39,774 bases of DNA from the NCBI GenBank assembly GCA_947565305.1, contig CANOFO010000017.1, positions 1-39,774 on the forward strand. The letters run 5' to 3'. The number at the start of each line of letters is the position of its first letter. Positions within the stretch are counted from its first letter, which is position 1. The position numbers were made by a program, and so were the translations under genes. Below are positions 8,775 to 17,472 of the stretch, one piece after another. The stretch is from an uncultured Lachnospiraceae bacterium (GTDB taxonomy: Bacteria; Bacillota; Clostridia; Lachnospirales; Lachnospiraceae). Under the pieces are notes generated by a model. It saw only the letters and a program-made list of their open reading frames with translations, did no database searches and was not told the DNA's origin.

Positions 8775-8782
8775 GGCAATGT

Positions 8783-8911
8783 TGTGAGAAACAAGTAGAG
8801 TATCCGCTCTCACCTTAGCACAAGCGAGTGACTAATGGTTCATATTTAATGACAGCATTTATTGTGATGCTATTTGAAATGTGAAGTGGATAGTCTGCCT
8901 ATCCACTTTTA
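8783..8911 (+). ncRNA. Ribosomal protein L20 leader with attenuator
   Basis: The transcript leader carries the segment GCTCTCACCTTAGCAC followed by GAGTGACTAATGGTTCA, which matches my memory of the Firmicutes L20 leader that precedes infC-rpmI-rplT. The known role of that leader is binding of excess L20 protein, which favours termination. A terminator hairpin closes it: 10-bp stem 8884-8893 with 8899-8908, loop TCTGC, then TTTTATA. Its position between the promoter and infC and the identity of the operon support the assignment. Exact boundaries were not modelled. Confidence 0.8.
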
Positions 8912-8980
8912 TAATGCAGCCATTTTGAAGGAAATGGGAAAGAGAATGAAATGTTAAATTGATCTTGGAGGTGTACGACC

Positions 8981-9487
8981 ATTAGTGAGTTAATGATTAA
9001 TGAACAAATCAAAGATAAGGAAGTTCGTCTGATTGGCCAAAACGGAGAGCAGCTTGGCATTATGCCCGCAAGGGAGGCATTGAGGCTTGCGCAGGAAGCG
9101 GAGCTTGACCTGGTGAAGATTGCCCCCATGGCAAAGCCGCCGGTATGTAAGATTATTGATTATGGCAAATACAGGTATGAACTTGTCCGCAAAGAGAAAG
9201 AGGCCAAGAAGAAACAGAAAACTGTTGAAGTAAAAGAAATCCGTTTGTCGCCTAATATCGAGAGCAATGACCTCAATACCAAAATTAATGCGGCAAAGAA
9301 ATTTATTTCAAAAGGCAATAAAGTAAAGGTAACTTTACGTTTTCGCGGCAGGGAGATGGCACACATGCAGAGCAGCAGGCATATTCTGGATGATTTTGCT
9401 GAGGAACTGTCAGATATTGCAATGGTGGAGAAAGCACCCAAGCTGGAAGGACGCAGCATGAGTATTGTGCTGGCGGAGAAAAAATAG
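8981..9487 (+). CDS. infC: Translation initiation factor IF-3, AUU start
   Basis: IF-3 binds the 30S subunit, keeps it free of 50S and checks the start codon and initiator tRNA. The product (168 residues) has the N-terminal domain ([32 protein letters not shown]), a lysine-rich linker and the C-terminal domain ([28 protein letters not shown]). A GGAGGTG at 8967-8973 is spaced 7 bases from an ATT at 8981; the first in-frame ATG, at 8993, is too far and would remove the usual residues before INEQ. Rare ATT starts are established for infC and allow IF-3 to repress itself by rejecting a non-canonical start. The gene is first in the infC-rpmI-rplT operon. Confidence 0.95.
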   Translation: MSELMINEQIKDKEVRLIGQNGEQLGIMPAREALRLAQEAELDLVKIAPMAKPPVCKIIDYGKYRYELVRKEKEAKKKQKTVEVKEIRLSPNIESNDLNTKINAAKKFISKGNKVKVTLRFRGREMAHMQSSRHILDDFAEELSDIAMVEKAPKLEGRSMSIVLAEKK

Positions 9488-9518
9488 CTGGATATTTATT
9501 ATTAAGGAGGAATTGAAA

Positions 9519-9716
9519 ATGCCAAAAATGAAAACAAGCAGAGCGGCAGCAAAGCGCTTCAAGAAGACTGGAACCGGGAAACTGAAAAGAAATAAAGCTT
9601 ACAAGAGCCATATTCTGACAAAGAAGTCTGCAAAGAGAAAGAGGAATCTGAGGAAACCGGCAATTACAGATGCTTCTAACGTTAAGAACATGAAGAAGAT
9701 TTTACCGTATCTGTAA
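9519..9716 (+). CDS. rpmI: 50S ribosomal protein L35
   Basis: A 65-residue, very basic protein starting [20 protein letters not shown] and containing the hallmark [16 protein letters not shown]. Length and sequence match bacterial L35, a component of the large subunit. AAGGAGG at 9504-9510 is 8 bases from the ATG. It lies 31 bases after infC and 43 before rplT, the standard order. Confidence 0.97.
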   Translation: MPKMKTSRAAAKRFKKTGTGKLKRNKAYKSHILTKKSAKRKRNLRKPAITDASNVKNMKKILPYL

Positions 9717-9759
9717 GAACTGTTTTCGAGAGTATTGATTTTAAGGAGGAATAGAAGTC

Positions 9760-10122
9760 ATGGCAAGAATTAAAGGCGGATTAAACGCTAGGAAGAAACA
9801 TAACAGAGTATTAAAGCTGGCAAAAGGATACAGGGGAGCGCGTTCCAAACAGTATAGGGTAGCAAAACAGTCTGTCATGAGGGCGCTGGCAAGTTCCTAT
9901 GCGGGCAGAAAACAGAGAAAGAGACAGTTCAGAAGATTATGGATTGCCCGTATCAATGCGGCAGCAAGAATGAATGGTCTTTCCTACAGCAAGTTCATGT
10001 ACGGACTGAAGCTGGCTGGGGTTGAAGTTAACCGTAAGATGCTGGCAGAGATGGCAGTTAATGATGCAGAAGGATTTGCGACCTTGGCGAAATTAGCGCT
10101 TAGCAAAGTAGAGGCAGCATAA
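9760..10122 (+). CDS. rplT: 50S ribosomal protein L20
   Basis: A 120-residue basic protein beginning [19 protein letters not shown] with the conserved [19 protein letters not shown] and [11 protein letters not shown] segments. L20 binds 23S rRNA early in large-subunit assembly and, in Firmicutes, acts as repressor of its own operon through the leader upstream of infC. TAAGGAGG at 9742-9749 precedes the start. It is the last gene of the operon and is followed 3 bases later by the structured element at 10126. Confidence 0.97.
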   Translation: MARIKGGLNARKKHNRVLKLAKGYRGARSKQYRVAKQSVMRALASSYAGRKQRKRQFRRLWIARINAAARMNGLSYSKFMYGLKLAGVEVNRKMLAEMAVNDAEGFATLAKLALSKVEAA

Positions 10123-10125
10123 TAA

Positions 10126-10358
10126 TGTAACAGTTCAGCCAGCCGAGTTAAATTGGGGAAAATCGTGCTTGCACGAATTTTACACGATTTAGTTCGGCTG
10201 AGGGAACTCCGTCTTATGAGCAAAGTTAGCATTTGACCTGAGGGGGGACCCAACAAAGTTGGGGAGAGTCCTGAGGTCTCCTGTCGTTTCCCAATAAGAT
10301 AAAGCAGCGAGAAAACGCCGTAGGCGTCTTTGCGAATGGCGTGGGCTGAACTGTTACA
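10126..10358 (+). repeat. Structured 233-bp intergenic element with 15-bp terminal inverted repeats
   Basis: Perfect 15-base arms at 10126-10140 and 10344-10358 can close the whole element. Inside are a 13-bp stem 10141-10153 with 10187-10199 containing two adjacent G-U wobbles, an inner hairpin at 10159-10180 with a CTTG loop, a nested stem (about 10235-10239 with 10274-10278) around CCCAAC-AAA-GTTGGG (10249-10263), and ACGCC-GTA-GGCGT (10315-10327). No gene of credible length fits. It directly follows rplT and precedes the tRNA-Glu promoter. It may be a dispersed REP/MITE-like element or a structured RNA; I do not recognise it. The strand is assigned from the wobble pairs and is tentative. 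Confidence 0.6.
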
Positions 10359-10385
10359 TAAAAATAAAAAACTTAAAAAAAATAC

Positions 10386-10414
10386 TTGACTTTCTCGGAC
10401 CCAGCATGTATAAT
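10386..10414 (+). promoter_or_regulatory. Strong promoter of tRNA-Glu
   Basis: TTGACT at 10386-10391 and a consensus TATAAT at 10409-10414, with a 17-base spacer. It lies 37 bases before the mature tRNA 5' end, as expected for a stable-RNA promoter. Confidence 0.85.
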
Positions 10415-10450
10415 TACCATTGTTGAGTTTGAGAAAGCAAACAAGTATAT

Positions 10451-10522
10451 GGCTCGTTGGTCAAGCGGTTAAGACGCCGCCCTCTCACGGCGGAAACAGG
10501 GGTTCGATTCCCCTACGGGCTA
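10451..10522 (+). tRNA. tRNA-Glu (anticodon CUC)
   Basis: A 72-base cloverleaf. The acceptor arm pairs GGCTCGT with ACGGGCT (including a G1-U72 wobble), with A as discriminator. The D arm contains GGTCAAGCGGTTAAGAC, the anticodon arm is CCGCC-CTCTCAC-GGCGG with CTC at the anticodon, and the T arm is AGGGG-TTCGATT-CCCCT. The layout is that of bacterial tRNA-Glu, here reading GAG rather than the commoner UUC anticodon. CCA is not encoded. It stands alone with its own promoter. Confidence 0.95.
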
Positions 10523-10874
10523 CTTGCTATTTTAATTGAATAGCCCAACCCGAAAAGTACTGGAAACCTTGATTTTATGCGGTTTGCAGTATTTTTTTGC
10601 TTAGGTAAAAAGTACTGTTTAGAAATGCTTGAAAACGCGAGGAAACCGCAAAGGGAACAATCTGAAAAATAGCAAATCATGATAAGAATGGTAGACGAAT
10701 TAGCAGAAAGGGCATATGGGACATTGAATTATTGCCTGAATGATTGGCGCACTGCTCCTTTTTCTGCAAAAAACATCTTTTTTGAACATGTTGTGAATTT
10801 CCACACTATATGGTAAAATTTTTATAGGAAACAGTAACTTTGACACTGGAAATAGTATAAGTTAGGAGAAAAAA
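10523..10874. other. Non-coding stretch between tRNA-Glu and the protease gene
   Basis: About 350 bases without a convincing gene. It holds a 10-base direct repeat (AAAAGTACTG at 10553-10562 and 10608-10617), complementary 8-mers TGCGGTTT (10578-10585) and AAACCGCA (10643-10650), and a TAGCCC at 10541 complementary to the tRNA 3' end. A candidate promoter for the protease lies at its right end. Its position right after a tRNA resembles an old integration site, but no integrase or attachment duplication is visible. Confidence 0.4.
10791..10819 (+). promoter_or_regulatory. Candidate promoter of the subtilisin-like protease gene
   Basis: TTGTGA at 10791-10796 and TAAAAT at 10814-10819 with a 17-base spacer, about 55 bases before the start codon. 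The -35 is only a partial match. Confidence 0.45.
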
Positions 10875-13800
10875 ATGAGATGTTTAAAAGTTTGTGTATC
10901 GTTGTTACTCATTATATGTATGGTATTTTCCATTCCCGCAGAGGCGGCAGTAAACTGGTCTGCAGCAACAGTGGACAGGTCAGGACAGGTCTCTGATGCG
11001 GATAAAGGAGGGCACAAAGGGGAATATGCCGAGGGGGAGGCAATCATCCTTTATCGGGAGAGTACGGTTTCACCGCGCACAGCGTTATCTGCCCAAGGTC
11101 TTGGGAGGGATATGCAGATAAAAGAGACTTATGATTTCGGCAGTGCGCCAGCCGGCGTGACAGACCAATCTGCTGATGAGGAGGCAGGGATATCGGCACA
11201 AGCAAGAAAGAGTTTGCAGGCAGGAGCCTCACAGACGCTGAAAGTGTCACTGGTGAAATCGGATACTTATTCTACCGAAGAATTAATTGACAAGCTTGGT
11301 GCAAGGAAAGATATTCTGGCTGTTGAGCCAAATTACCGGATACATATACTGGAACAGGGAGAGGACCCTTATGCCCAATTCCAATGGGCGCTTGATAATC
11401 AGGGACAGAATAAGGGGACGAAAGGGTTGGATGTGAAACCGCAGCAGAAAATATTGGACTCGGCCACGAGCGACGAGGAGTGCGTGGTTGCCCTTGTGGA
11501 TACAGGACTGGACTATACCCATGAAGATTTGAAGAATGTGGTGTGGACAAACCCCATACAGACGAATCAGCTACGGGGGCTCTATGGGTATGATTTTGTC
11601 AATCAGGATACGGACCCTATGGATGATAATGGGCACGGAAGCCATTGTGCCGGAATTATGGCAGCGGAATGCAACAGTGTAGGAATCCGGGGAATTGCTA
11701 AAAATCCTAAGATAAAGATTATGGCGCTGAAAGTTCTTGATGAAACTGGCTCCAGCTATGGGATGGAAACAGTTGCTGCTTATAACTATATCTATAAAGC
11801 GCAGCAGCTTGGTGTCAATGTCGTGGCAGTTAATAATTCCTGGGGCGGCCAGAGCGAAGAGGAATCTAAAATTTTTAAGACCTTGATTGAACTTGTGGGG
11901 GAGAAGGGTGCAGTTTCCGTCTGTGCGGCCGGTAATGACAGTTATGACGGCGACAGCATTTGGCAGTTTCCGTCCGGCATTGACAGTGAGTACATTCTCT
12001 CTGTGGCGGCTTCGAATGAAAATGATGATTTGGCGGCATTCTCCAACTATGGCAGGGAGAGCGTAGATTTGGCAGCTCCGGGGACAGATATCCTTTCCAG
12101 CGTGTCGTATGATTGTTTTAATCCGGGGATTTATGAGAATCCACAGGAACTATGCAGTATCTATGAAGATTTTTCCGATGGCAGGCTGGTGCAGGCTGTT
12201 ACGGCAGATGATGGCGAGATTGCCTATGGATATGCTGAAGATAGCGGAAATGCCAGGCTATCTCTGGAGCTGTCAGATGAAGCATATTTTGGTCTGCAGG
12301 GAGGTCAGGAGAAATCTCTGAAATGGACGGTAAGCGGCGCCAAAGAGGGGGAAACGTATACCCTTTACTTTCCATATATTGCGGGCGTGTCCGATACGGA
12401 GACGTATGACAGCATCATGGTAAAGGCTGTCGGACCGGAACCTGTGGGGGAAGATGCGGAAACTTCCATGGTGCTTGCAAACGACCTGGAACTGATGAAA
12501 GATGGAGTTTTGGAATCTAAGACCATAATGGAGTTGGTAATGGAATGCATTAATGGCGCCAATGTGGATAAGGGCAATTATTGGAACCACATCAGCGGTG
12601 TTGCCCTTCCGGAGCGAAGGAAGGCAGAAAAGCGTGCCCTTGCGGTAACGCTCGTTGTAGCCGCAGATGGAGATTATGAAATTTATTTAGATAACCTGGG
12701 AATCAGTAAAGAAAATATTGCTTCGGAAAAATTTGGAAAATATGATTATTTTAATGGAACTTCCATGGCAGCGCCTTATGTGACCGGAGCGGCAGCAGCA
12801 GTGAGTTCTGCATTTCCGCAGGAAAGTGCCAGGGACGTTAAGGAGCATATTTTAGGGTGTACAAGAACGAGCAGTGCCTTGCTCGGCAAAGTGGCGACTG
12901 CCGGTGTACTTGACCTTTCCAAAGTGGAACTGCCCACGGTTTATATTCGGGGCATATCGCTTGATAATAACCGTAATATCCGCATAGAAGGGAAGAATCT
13001 GTCCGGGGCAAAGGTTACCATCAACAGCAAAGCAGTCACGCCCCAAGAACATACGGAGAATGTGATTGTACTCAATTCAGCAGGATATTTAAACCAGATT
13101 CTGGACATTACAGTCACTGTGGGAGAGAAGGTCATCAGTGAGCAGCATTTTTTTGCAGCGGGCGCAGGATTTAGCAAGGTGGGCAGGACATATGGAATGC
13201 CAGGAGAAGTTTCCGCTGTCTCAGATGGAGAACGGATTTATTATGTAGACAAGGAAGGAACAGTTTACATATGCGTACCGGATATGGAAGATGAAATGGG
13301 AGAGATTCTGTGGTCTGACGGTATATATGCATATACAACAGAAATGTTTGGCGTGGACGAAAATCTGCTGGAGGATCATACGATTTCTAATCTGTCTGAG
13401 ATAATTTATCTGGACAACAGACTGTGGACGGTGCTCAAGCTGGATATGAAATATACGGAAGAGCGGATTTTAGCTTGCTTCAGCATGGAAGAGGGATGGA
13501 CACTGGCATCCAAACTGCCGGAAGAATTTGAAACGGCAGAGGGGATTTCCATTGCGCCTTATCAGGGGGAACTATATCTTCTGGGCGGTCTCGATAATAC
13601 AACGGGGAATTTGCAGAGCTGTGTTATGCGGATGGATCCCCTGACTATGAAATGGCAGAAAGGCACAGCGCTTCCAGAAGCCAGGGCGTTTGCCCAGGCA
13701 GTTGCTACCGGGGATAAGCTGGTAGTGACGCTGGGGAAAAACCAGCAGGATACGTTTCCGCATACGATGGTTTTCAATGGCAAATCATGGAGTGTTTCAA

Positions 13801-15068
13801 AAGCAGAATTGGCAGGAATTGAATCCAACTATACATATTGTTACCAGGATCCGAAGATGGAAGAGAAGGAAGTTTCTTATTTTGGCAGCTGGGTAGGCGC
13901 TGTAGGTGGCGGGATTGTCTATGCAGGACTTGCTGTCCCCGGTCTTGGGGATACATTCTTTTACCAGATATCGTCCGATAAGTACACAGCAGCGAATTAT
14001 GCAGTATCTAACACAGCTGTGGAGAAAAATGCCCTCGTGCAGGCGGCTGTTATGCGGGATAAACTGTACCTGATGGCTCAGGGAAAAGAAGGCAGCGAAA
14101 TTTTTGCTATGCCGGTAAAGAGTGCATGTGTTGAGGTAGTTGCCCCCAATATGAGTGTGGAGGAGGAAGAAAAGGGCACAATTTCTGGTATCTATCATTA
14201 TATACCGGGGGATGTGTTTAACATTTTGGCGGAACCGGCATATGAATGTTTTGTCAAACAATTTACGGTAGATGGGAAGAATGCTGTGAAGTGTCCGGAC
14301 GGCAAGTATCTGTACCGTTCACCGGTGGATGCGACAAAGGGTAAGGTTATGGTGGACGTAAAGTTTGCTTCCTATGTCACATACATTGAAATGGAGGAGG
14401 CAGTGGCGCTTTATCCTGGACAGAAATATGAAATATATCGGGATATCTATCCATATGATGCGGACAACCAGGAACTTATCTGGTCTTCCAGCAAGCCGGG
14501 AATCGTGAAAGTAAAAAATGGAACAGTAACCGTATCCCAAAAGGCGAAGAGGGGAAGCTCTGCTATCATAACGGCTACGGCAGCAGACAGGAAGACAGTC
14601 AAAGCAACCTGCAGGGTAGATGTGATAAAAGCTCCCTTGCCGGAGAAGAATGAAGTTGTTTCCGTAGGCAAACTGGAATACAAAGTGACTTCATCATCGG
14701 CAAAGAAAAAGACGGTTGACTGCAGCGGATTTGCTGGCAAGGCAGTAACAAGCGTTAAAATTCCATCTACAGTTAAGATTAACAGTTATACTTTCAAGGT
14801 AACAGGAGTTGCTAAAAATGCGTTTGCCAAGAACAAAAAAATTAAAAACGTTACGATTGGCAGCAATGTAACCTCTGTCGGGCAGGGAGCATTCGAGAAT
14901 TGTAAGTCGTTGAAATCTGTACAGATAAAAGGAAAATCCTTAAAGAAGGTCGGTAAGAATGCATTCAAGGGAATCAGCAAAAAAGCAATTGTTCGTGTTC
15001 CTGCTAAACAGAAGAAATCTTATACATCAAAACTTCGGAAATCCGGTTATACTGGTAAGATAAAATAG
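10875..15068 (+). CDS. Secreted multidomain subtilisin-like (S8) serine protease
   Basis: A 1397-residue exported protease. It has a signal peptide (cleavage after about Ala24), an I9-type propeptide (about 115-155) and an S8 catalytic domain with Asp209 (VDTGLDYTHED), His254 (NGHGSHCAG), oxyanion Asn354 (AAGND) and Ser630 (NGTSMAAPYV). Asn to Ser is 276 residues apart instead of the usual 65 or so, because about 200 residues are inserted between ILSSVSYD and YDYFNGTS. After it come an IPT/TIG-like segment (about 690-762), a Kelch-like region (about 770-1070; LYLLGGLDNTTGNLQ), a Big_2-like domain (about 1168-1252) and BspA-type leucine-rich repeats (about 1262-1397; AFENCKSLKSVQI) rich in lysine. 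No sortase signal. AGGAG precedes the ATG. All catalytic residues are intact; the substrate is unknown. Confidence 0.92.
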   Translation: MRCLKVCVSLLLIICMVFSIPAEAAVNWSAATVDRSGQVSDADKGGHKGEYAEGEAIILYRESTVSPRTALSAQGLGRDMQIKETYDFGSAPAGVTDQSADEEAGISAQARKSLQAGASQTLKVSLVKSDTYSTEELIDKLGARKDILAVEPNYRIHILEQGEDPYAQFQWALDNQGQNKGTKGLDVKPQQKILDSATSDEECVVALVDTGLDYTHEDLKNVVWTNPIQTNQLRGLYGYDFVNQDTDPMDDNGHGSHCAGIMAAECNSVGIRGIAKNPKIKIMALKVLDETGSSYGMETVAAYNYIYKAQQLGVNVVAVNNSWGGQSEEESKIFKTLIELVGEKGAVSVCAAGNDSYDGDSIWQFPSGIDSEYILSVAASNENDDLAAFSNYGRESVDLAAPGTDILSSVSYDCFNPGIYENPQELCSIYEDFSDGRLVQAVTADDGEIAYGYAEDSGNARLSLELSDEAYFGLQGGQEKSLKWTVSGAKEGETYTLYFPYIAGVSDTETYDSIMVKAVGPEPVGEDAETSMVLANDLELMKDGVLESKTIMELVMECINGANVDKGNYWNHISGVALPERRKAEKRALAVTLVVAADGDYEIYLDNLGISKENIASEKFGKYDYFNGTSMAAPYVTGAAAAVSSAFPQESARDVKEHILGCTRTSSALLGKVATAGVLDLSKVELPTVYIRGISLDNNRNIRIEGKNLSGAKVTINSKAVTPQEHTENVIVLNSAGYLNQILDITVTVGEKVISEQHFFAAGAGFSKVGRTYGMPGEVSAVSDGERIYYVDKEGTVYICVPDMEDEMGEILWSDGIYAYTTEMFGVDENLLEDHTISNLSEIIYLDNRLWTVLKLDMKYTEERILACFSMEEGWTLASKLPEEFETAEGISIAPYQGELYLLGGLDNTTGNLQSCVMRMDPLTMKWQKGTALPEARAFAQAVATGDKLVVTLGKNQQDTFPHTMVFNGKSWSVSKAELAGIESNYTYCYQDPKMEEKEVSYFGSWVGAVGGGIVYAGLAVPGLGDTFFYQISSDKYTAANYAVSNTAVEKNALVQAAVMRDKLYLMAQGKEGSEIFAMPVKSACVEVVAPNMSVEEEEKGTISGIYHYIPGDVFNILAEPAYECFVKQFTVDGKNAVKCPDGKYLYRSPVDATKGKVMVDVKFASYVTYIEMEEAVALYPGQKYEIYRDIYPYDADNQELIWSSSKPGIVKVKNGTVTVSQKAKRGSSAIITATAADRKTVKATCRVDVIKAPLPEKNEVVSVGKLEYKVTSSSAKKKTVDCSGFAGKAVTSVKIPSTVKINSYTFKVTGVAKNAFAKNKKIKNVTIGSNVTSVGQGAFENCKSLKSVQIKGKSLKKVGKNAFKGISKKAIVRVPAKQKKSYTSKLRKSGYTGKIK

Positions 15069-15109
15069 TCTTTTGTGAATTTTGGTGTTGATTTTCAGTC
15101 TGAATTAAG

Positions 15110-15146
15110 CGCCTCTTTCTGTTTTACAACAGAAAAGGGGCGTTTT
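15110..15146 (+). terminator. Rho-independent terminator after the protease gene
   Basis: A 13-bp stem with one bulged A (15110-15123 with 15128-15142, loop TTAC) is followed by TTTT, about 40 bases after the protease stop. Confidence 0.75.
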
Positions 15147-15265
15147 GCAACATATTTGTACAGTATGGGAATAAAGGTTCCGAAAAAATAAATGAGAATG
15201 AGTGAAATTATGTGCTCATTTGACAAAAAGCACATGGATGTAATGAATTGGAAAGGAGAAAAAAT

Positions 15266-16075
15266 ATGTTGGCAATTAGTAATGTAACAGGTATGGGCAA
15301 CCGTATGCAGACAGGAATGGGCAGGAACATGCCAGAGGATTCAGTCAGCGAAGGTATTCAGAAACAGATAGAGAATGCACAGAAAAAGCTGTCAGACCTT
15401 TCTTCCAATGAGGAGATGTCTTTAGAGGACAAGATGAAGAAAAGGCAGGAAATCCAGCAGGAAATCACGAACCTCAACCAGCAGTTAAGGCAGCATCAGA
15501 TTGAGATGAGGAAAGAAAAGCAGATGAAGGGAAGCTCCCGGGAAGATATGACCGGAGGTAAAAAGGAGGGCGCTGCAAAGAATGGGAACAGAGGAGGCAT
15601 GTCACAGGCAAGTATGCAGGCAATGATTTCTGCGGATGTTTCCATGAAACAGGCGCAGGTGCAAGGCAGTGTTGCCACGCAGTTGGAAGGAAAGGCAGGC
15701 ATTCTTGAAAGTGAGATTAAGATGGATAAAGCAAGGGGAGCCAATGTAGAGAAGAAAGAGCAAGAATTGGCTAAAATCCGGCAAAATGCACAGAAGGCAA
15801 CGGCCAGCCAGATGACCGCACTTGCTGATGCAAATCAGGCAATGGAAGAGGCAGCAGGAGCAGAGCAAGGCAGTAAGGCAGAAGAACAAAGCAGCAAGGC
15901 AGACAAAGCCGATGACAAGGATAAGGCGGCAAAGAAAATCGAAAAAGCAGCCGAAGAGTCGGTAAACAGTGTTGCGGAATCTGCTGCGCATACACCTGAG
16001 ATATCGGACATGGCTGTGGCAGCAGCCGAAAATTCGCAGCCCATGGAACATACATCTGTGGACGTCCGTCTGTAA
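15266..16075 (+). CDS. FlxA-like coiled-coil protein
   Basis: A 269-residue hydrophilic protein rich in Gln, Lys, Glu and Ala. Residues about 25-90 form heptad-like helix (IQKQIENAQKKLSDL, then EITNLNQQLRQHQIEMRKE) resembling the FlxA-like family found in many Firmicutes. The middle has a second helical stretch and the tail is low-complexity Ala/Glu/Lys. No signal peptide or membrane segment is seen. AAGGAG at 15253-15258 selects the ATG at 15266 over an in-frame TTG at 15248. The molecular role of the family is not established, and there are no flagellar genes in the window. It faces the two-component genes tail to tail. Confidence 0.7.
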   Translation: MLAISNVTGMGNRMQTGMGRNMPEDSVSEGIQKQIENAQKKLSDLSSNEEMSLEDKMKKRQEIQQEITNLNQQLRQHQIEMRKEKQMKGSSREDMTGGKKEGAAKNGNRGGMSQASMQAMISADVSMKQAQVQGSVATQLEGKAGILESEIKMDKARGANVEKKEQELAKIRQNAQKATASQMTALADANQAMEEAAGAEQGSKAEEQSSKADKADDKDKAAKKIEKAAEESVNSVAESAAHTPEISDMAVAAAENSQPMEHTSVDVRL

Positions 16076-16124
16076 AGGGGCGCTTATGCCGGAGGATTAA
16101 CAGCTTGCCATCGTAACCGCAAGC

Positions 16125-16161
16125 AAGGCAGACAAAGAGGCCTGAACATGTTATCTGCCTT
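16125..16161. terminator. Stem-loop between convergent genes
   Basis: AAGGCAGA at 16125-16132 pairs perfectly with TCTGCCTT at 16154-16161 around a 21-base loop; a second small stem GCTTGC/GCAAGC (16103-16108 with 16119-16124) lies beside it. There is no T-run. It lies between the ends of the FlxA-like gene and the histidine kinase and may mark the end of both transcripts. Confidence 0.35.
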
Positions 16162-16167
16162 AGCTTC

Positions 16168-17472
16168 CTATAGAATCACAGTTACCAGAAGGGAATGCCC
16201 ATCCTGGCTTTCAGCGGAAATTTTTCCTTTGTGTGCAGCGGTTATGGCACGCGCAATGGACAGTCCAATGCCATTTCCCCCGGTCTCTGAATTCCGGGAA
16301 CTGTCGGCGCGGTAAAAGCGGTCGAAAAGGTGTGGAAGGCTTTCTGGTGAAATCTCTTTGGCAGTATTATAAACCATGAATCGGATATTTTTCCCCCGCT
16401 TGTCCAGGGTGACTTCTATGGAACCCTGCGGCGGGGAATATTTTATGGCGTTATCCAGCAGGATGGAAAAAAGCCGGCGGATGGAAAGTTCATCGCCATA
16501 ATAAGATAGGGAAGGAGTAATCTCTGCAGAAAAATGTTTCCCATGGGTGTCTGCAAGTATCTGGAAAGACTTTGCTGTCTCTGCAGCCAAATCTGAGACA
16601 GAGAAGTCTGTATTCTGCAGATGTTTTTCAGATTCCTCCATCCTGGACAGGTAGATTAAACTGTTCGTCAGTTCTGTAAGCCGTGAAGTCTGTCTGCCGA
16701 TGCTTTGGCTCCATTCGTTTTCGCCATATTCCATCTCCAGAATCTCCCGGTTGGCATCGATGATGGTGAGAGGAGTCTTAATCTCATGGCCGGCATCCGT
16801 GATGAACTGACGTTGTTTTTCGTAGCTTTCTGAGACTGGTTTCATCACCAGCCTGGAGAAGAACAGCACAAGCAGGAATACGGAAAAAAGTCCCAGCAGC
16901 GATACGAAAATGCTGTTAAAAAGAAAAGCGAAAAAGGTAGAGAGGTTCCTGCCGCAATCCACAAAGATAATCATGGTACCCATGGAAGTTTCTTCTCTCA
17001 GATAGCGGTAAGAGGATAAGAAGCCAGAGGTTTTGTGCATGTTCCAGACCTGGACGGCATATTCGCAAGCGGTCTCGCTGTCTATGGCAGCAATCCTTTT
17101 GATATTTGTGGATTTTACCGTGCCATTTTCTGTCAGCAGCACAGAAAAGTAGCGCGTCTCATAAGGCGCTTCCGGCGACATTTTCATAGAATGCGGTTTC
17201 GGTTCACGAGGGACAGGAGGGGTATCCTGCTGCTTTTCTTCTGTAACTTCTGCGTCAGGAGAGGTTTGCACTTTCTGTTCCGTTTCTCTGGGGACTAAGT
17301 GGTCTTTGGGGAATTCGCCATTGTTTTCAGCAAGGATGTGCAGAATATGTTCTGCCTCCTGTACCAGGCGGTGGTAATTTATGATGTTGATGCTTCCTAT
17401 GATGATGGTCAGCACAAGCAGCATGGAAAGCATGGAGACCAGGATGAATTTTTTCTGCAGTTTTCGAATCAT
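16168..17472 (-). CDS. Sensor histidine kinase
   Basis: A 434-residue membrane sensor. TM1 is at about 9-32 and TM2 at about 179-207, bounding an extracytoplasmic domain of about 145 residues that starts with a Pro/Glu/Lys-rich linker (60-100). The kinase core follows: H box with phospho-acceptor His229 (DAGHEIKTPLT), N box DNAIKYSPP, F box LFDRFYRAD and G box GGNGIGLSIA. No HAMP domain is obvious. It would autophosphorylate on a surface signal and pass phosphate to the regulator encoded upstream, with which it overlaps by 4 bases (ATGA). The signal is unknown; the short proline-rich sensor is not one I can name. Confidence 0.93.
   Translation of the reverse strand: MIRKLQKKFILVSMLSMLLVLTIIIGSINIINYHRLVQEAEHILHILAENNGEFPKDHLVPRETEQKVQTSPDAEVTEEKQQDTPPVPREPKPHSMKMSPEAPYETRYFSVLLTENGTVKSTNIKRIAAIDSETACEYAVQVWNMHKTSGFLSSYRYLREETSMGTMIIFVDCGRNLSTFFAFLFNSIFVSLLGLFSVFLLVLFFSRLVMKPVSESYEKQRQFITDAGHEIKTPLTIIDANREILEMEYGENEWSQSIGRQTSRLTELTNSLIYLSRMEESEKHLQNTDFSVSDLAAETAKSFQILADTHGKHFSAEITPSLSYYGDELSIRRLFSILLDNAIKYSPPQGSIEVTLDKRGKNIRFMVYNTAKEISPESLPHLFDRFYRADSSRNSETGGNGIGLSIARAITAAHKGKISAESQDGHSLLVTVIL

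Noticed and set aside
10577-10672. 31-codon open frame after tRNA-Glu
   Set aside because: Too short, no ribosome site and no recognised family. Kept only as a hint of a lost gene.
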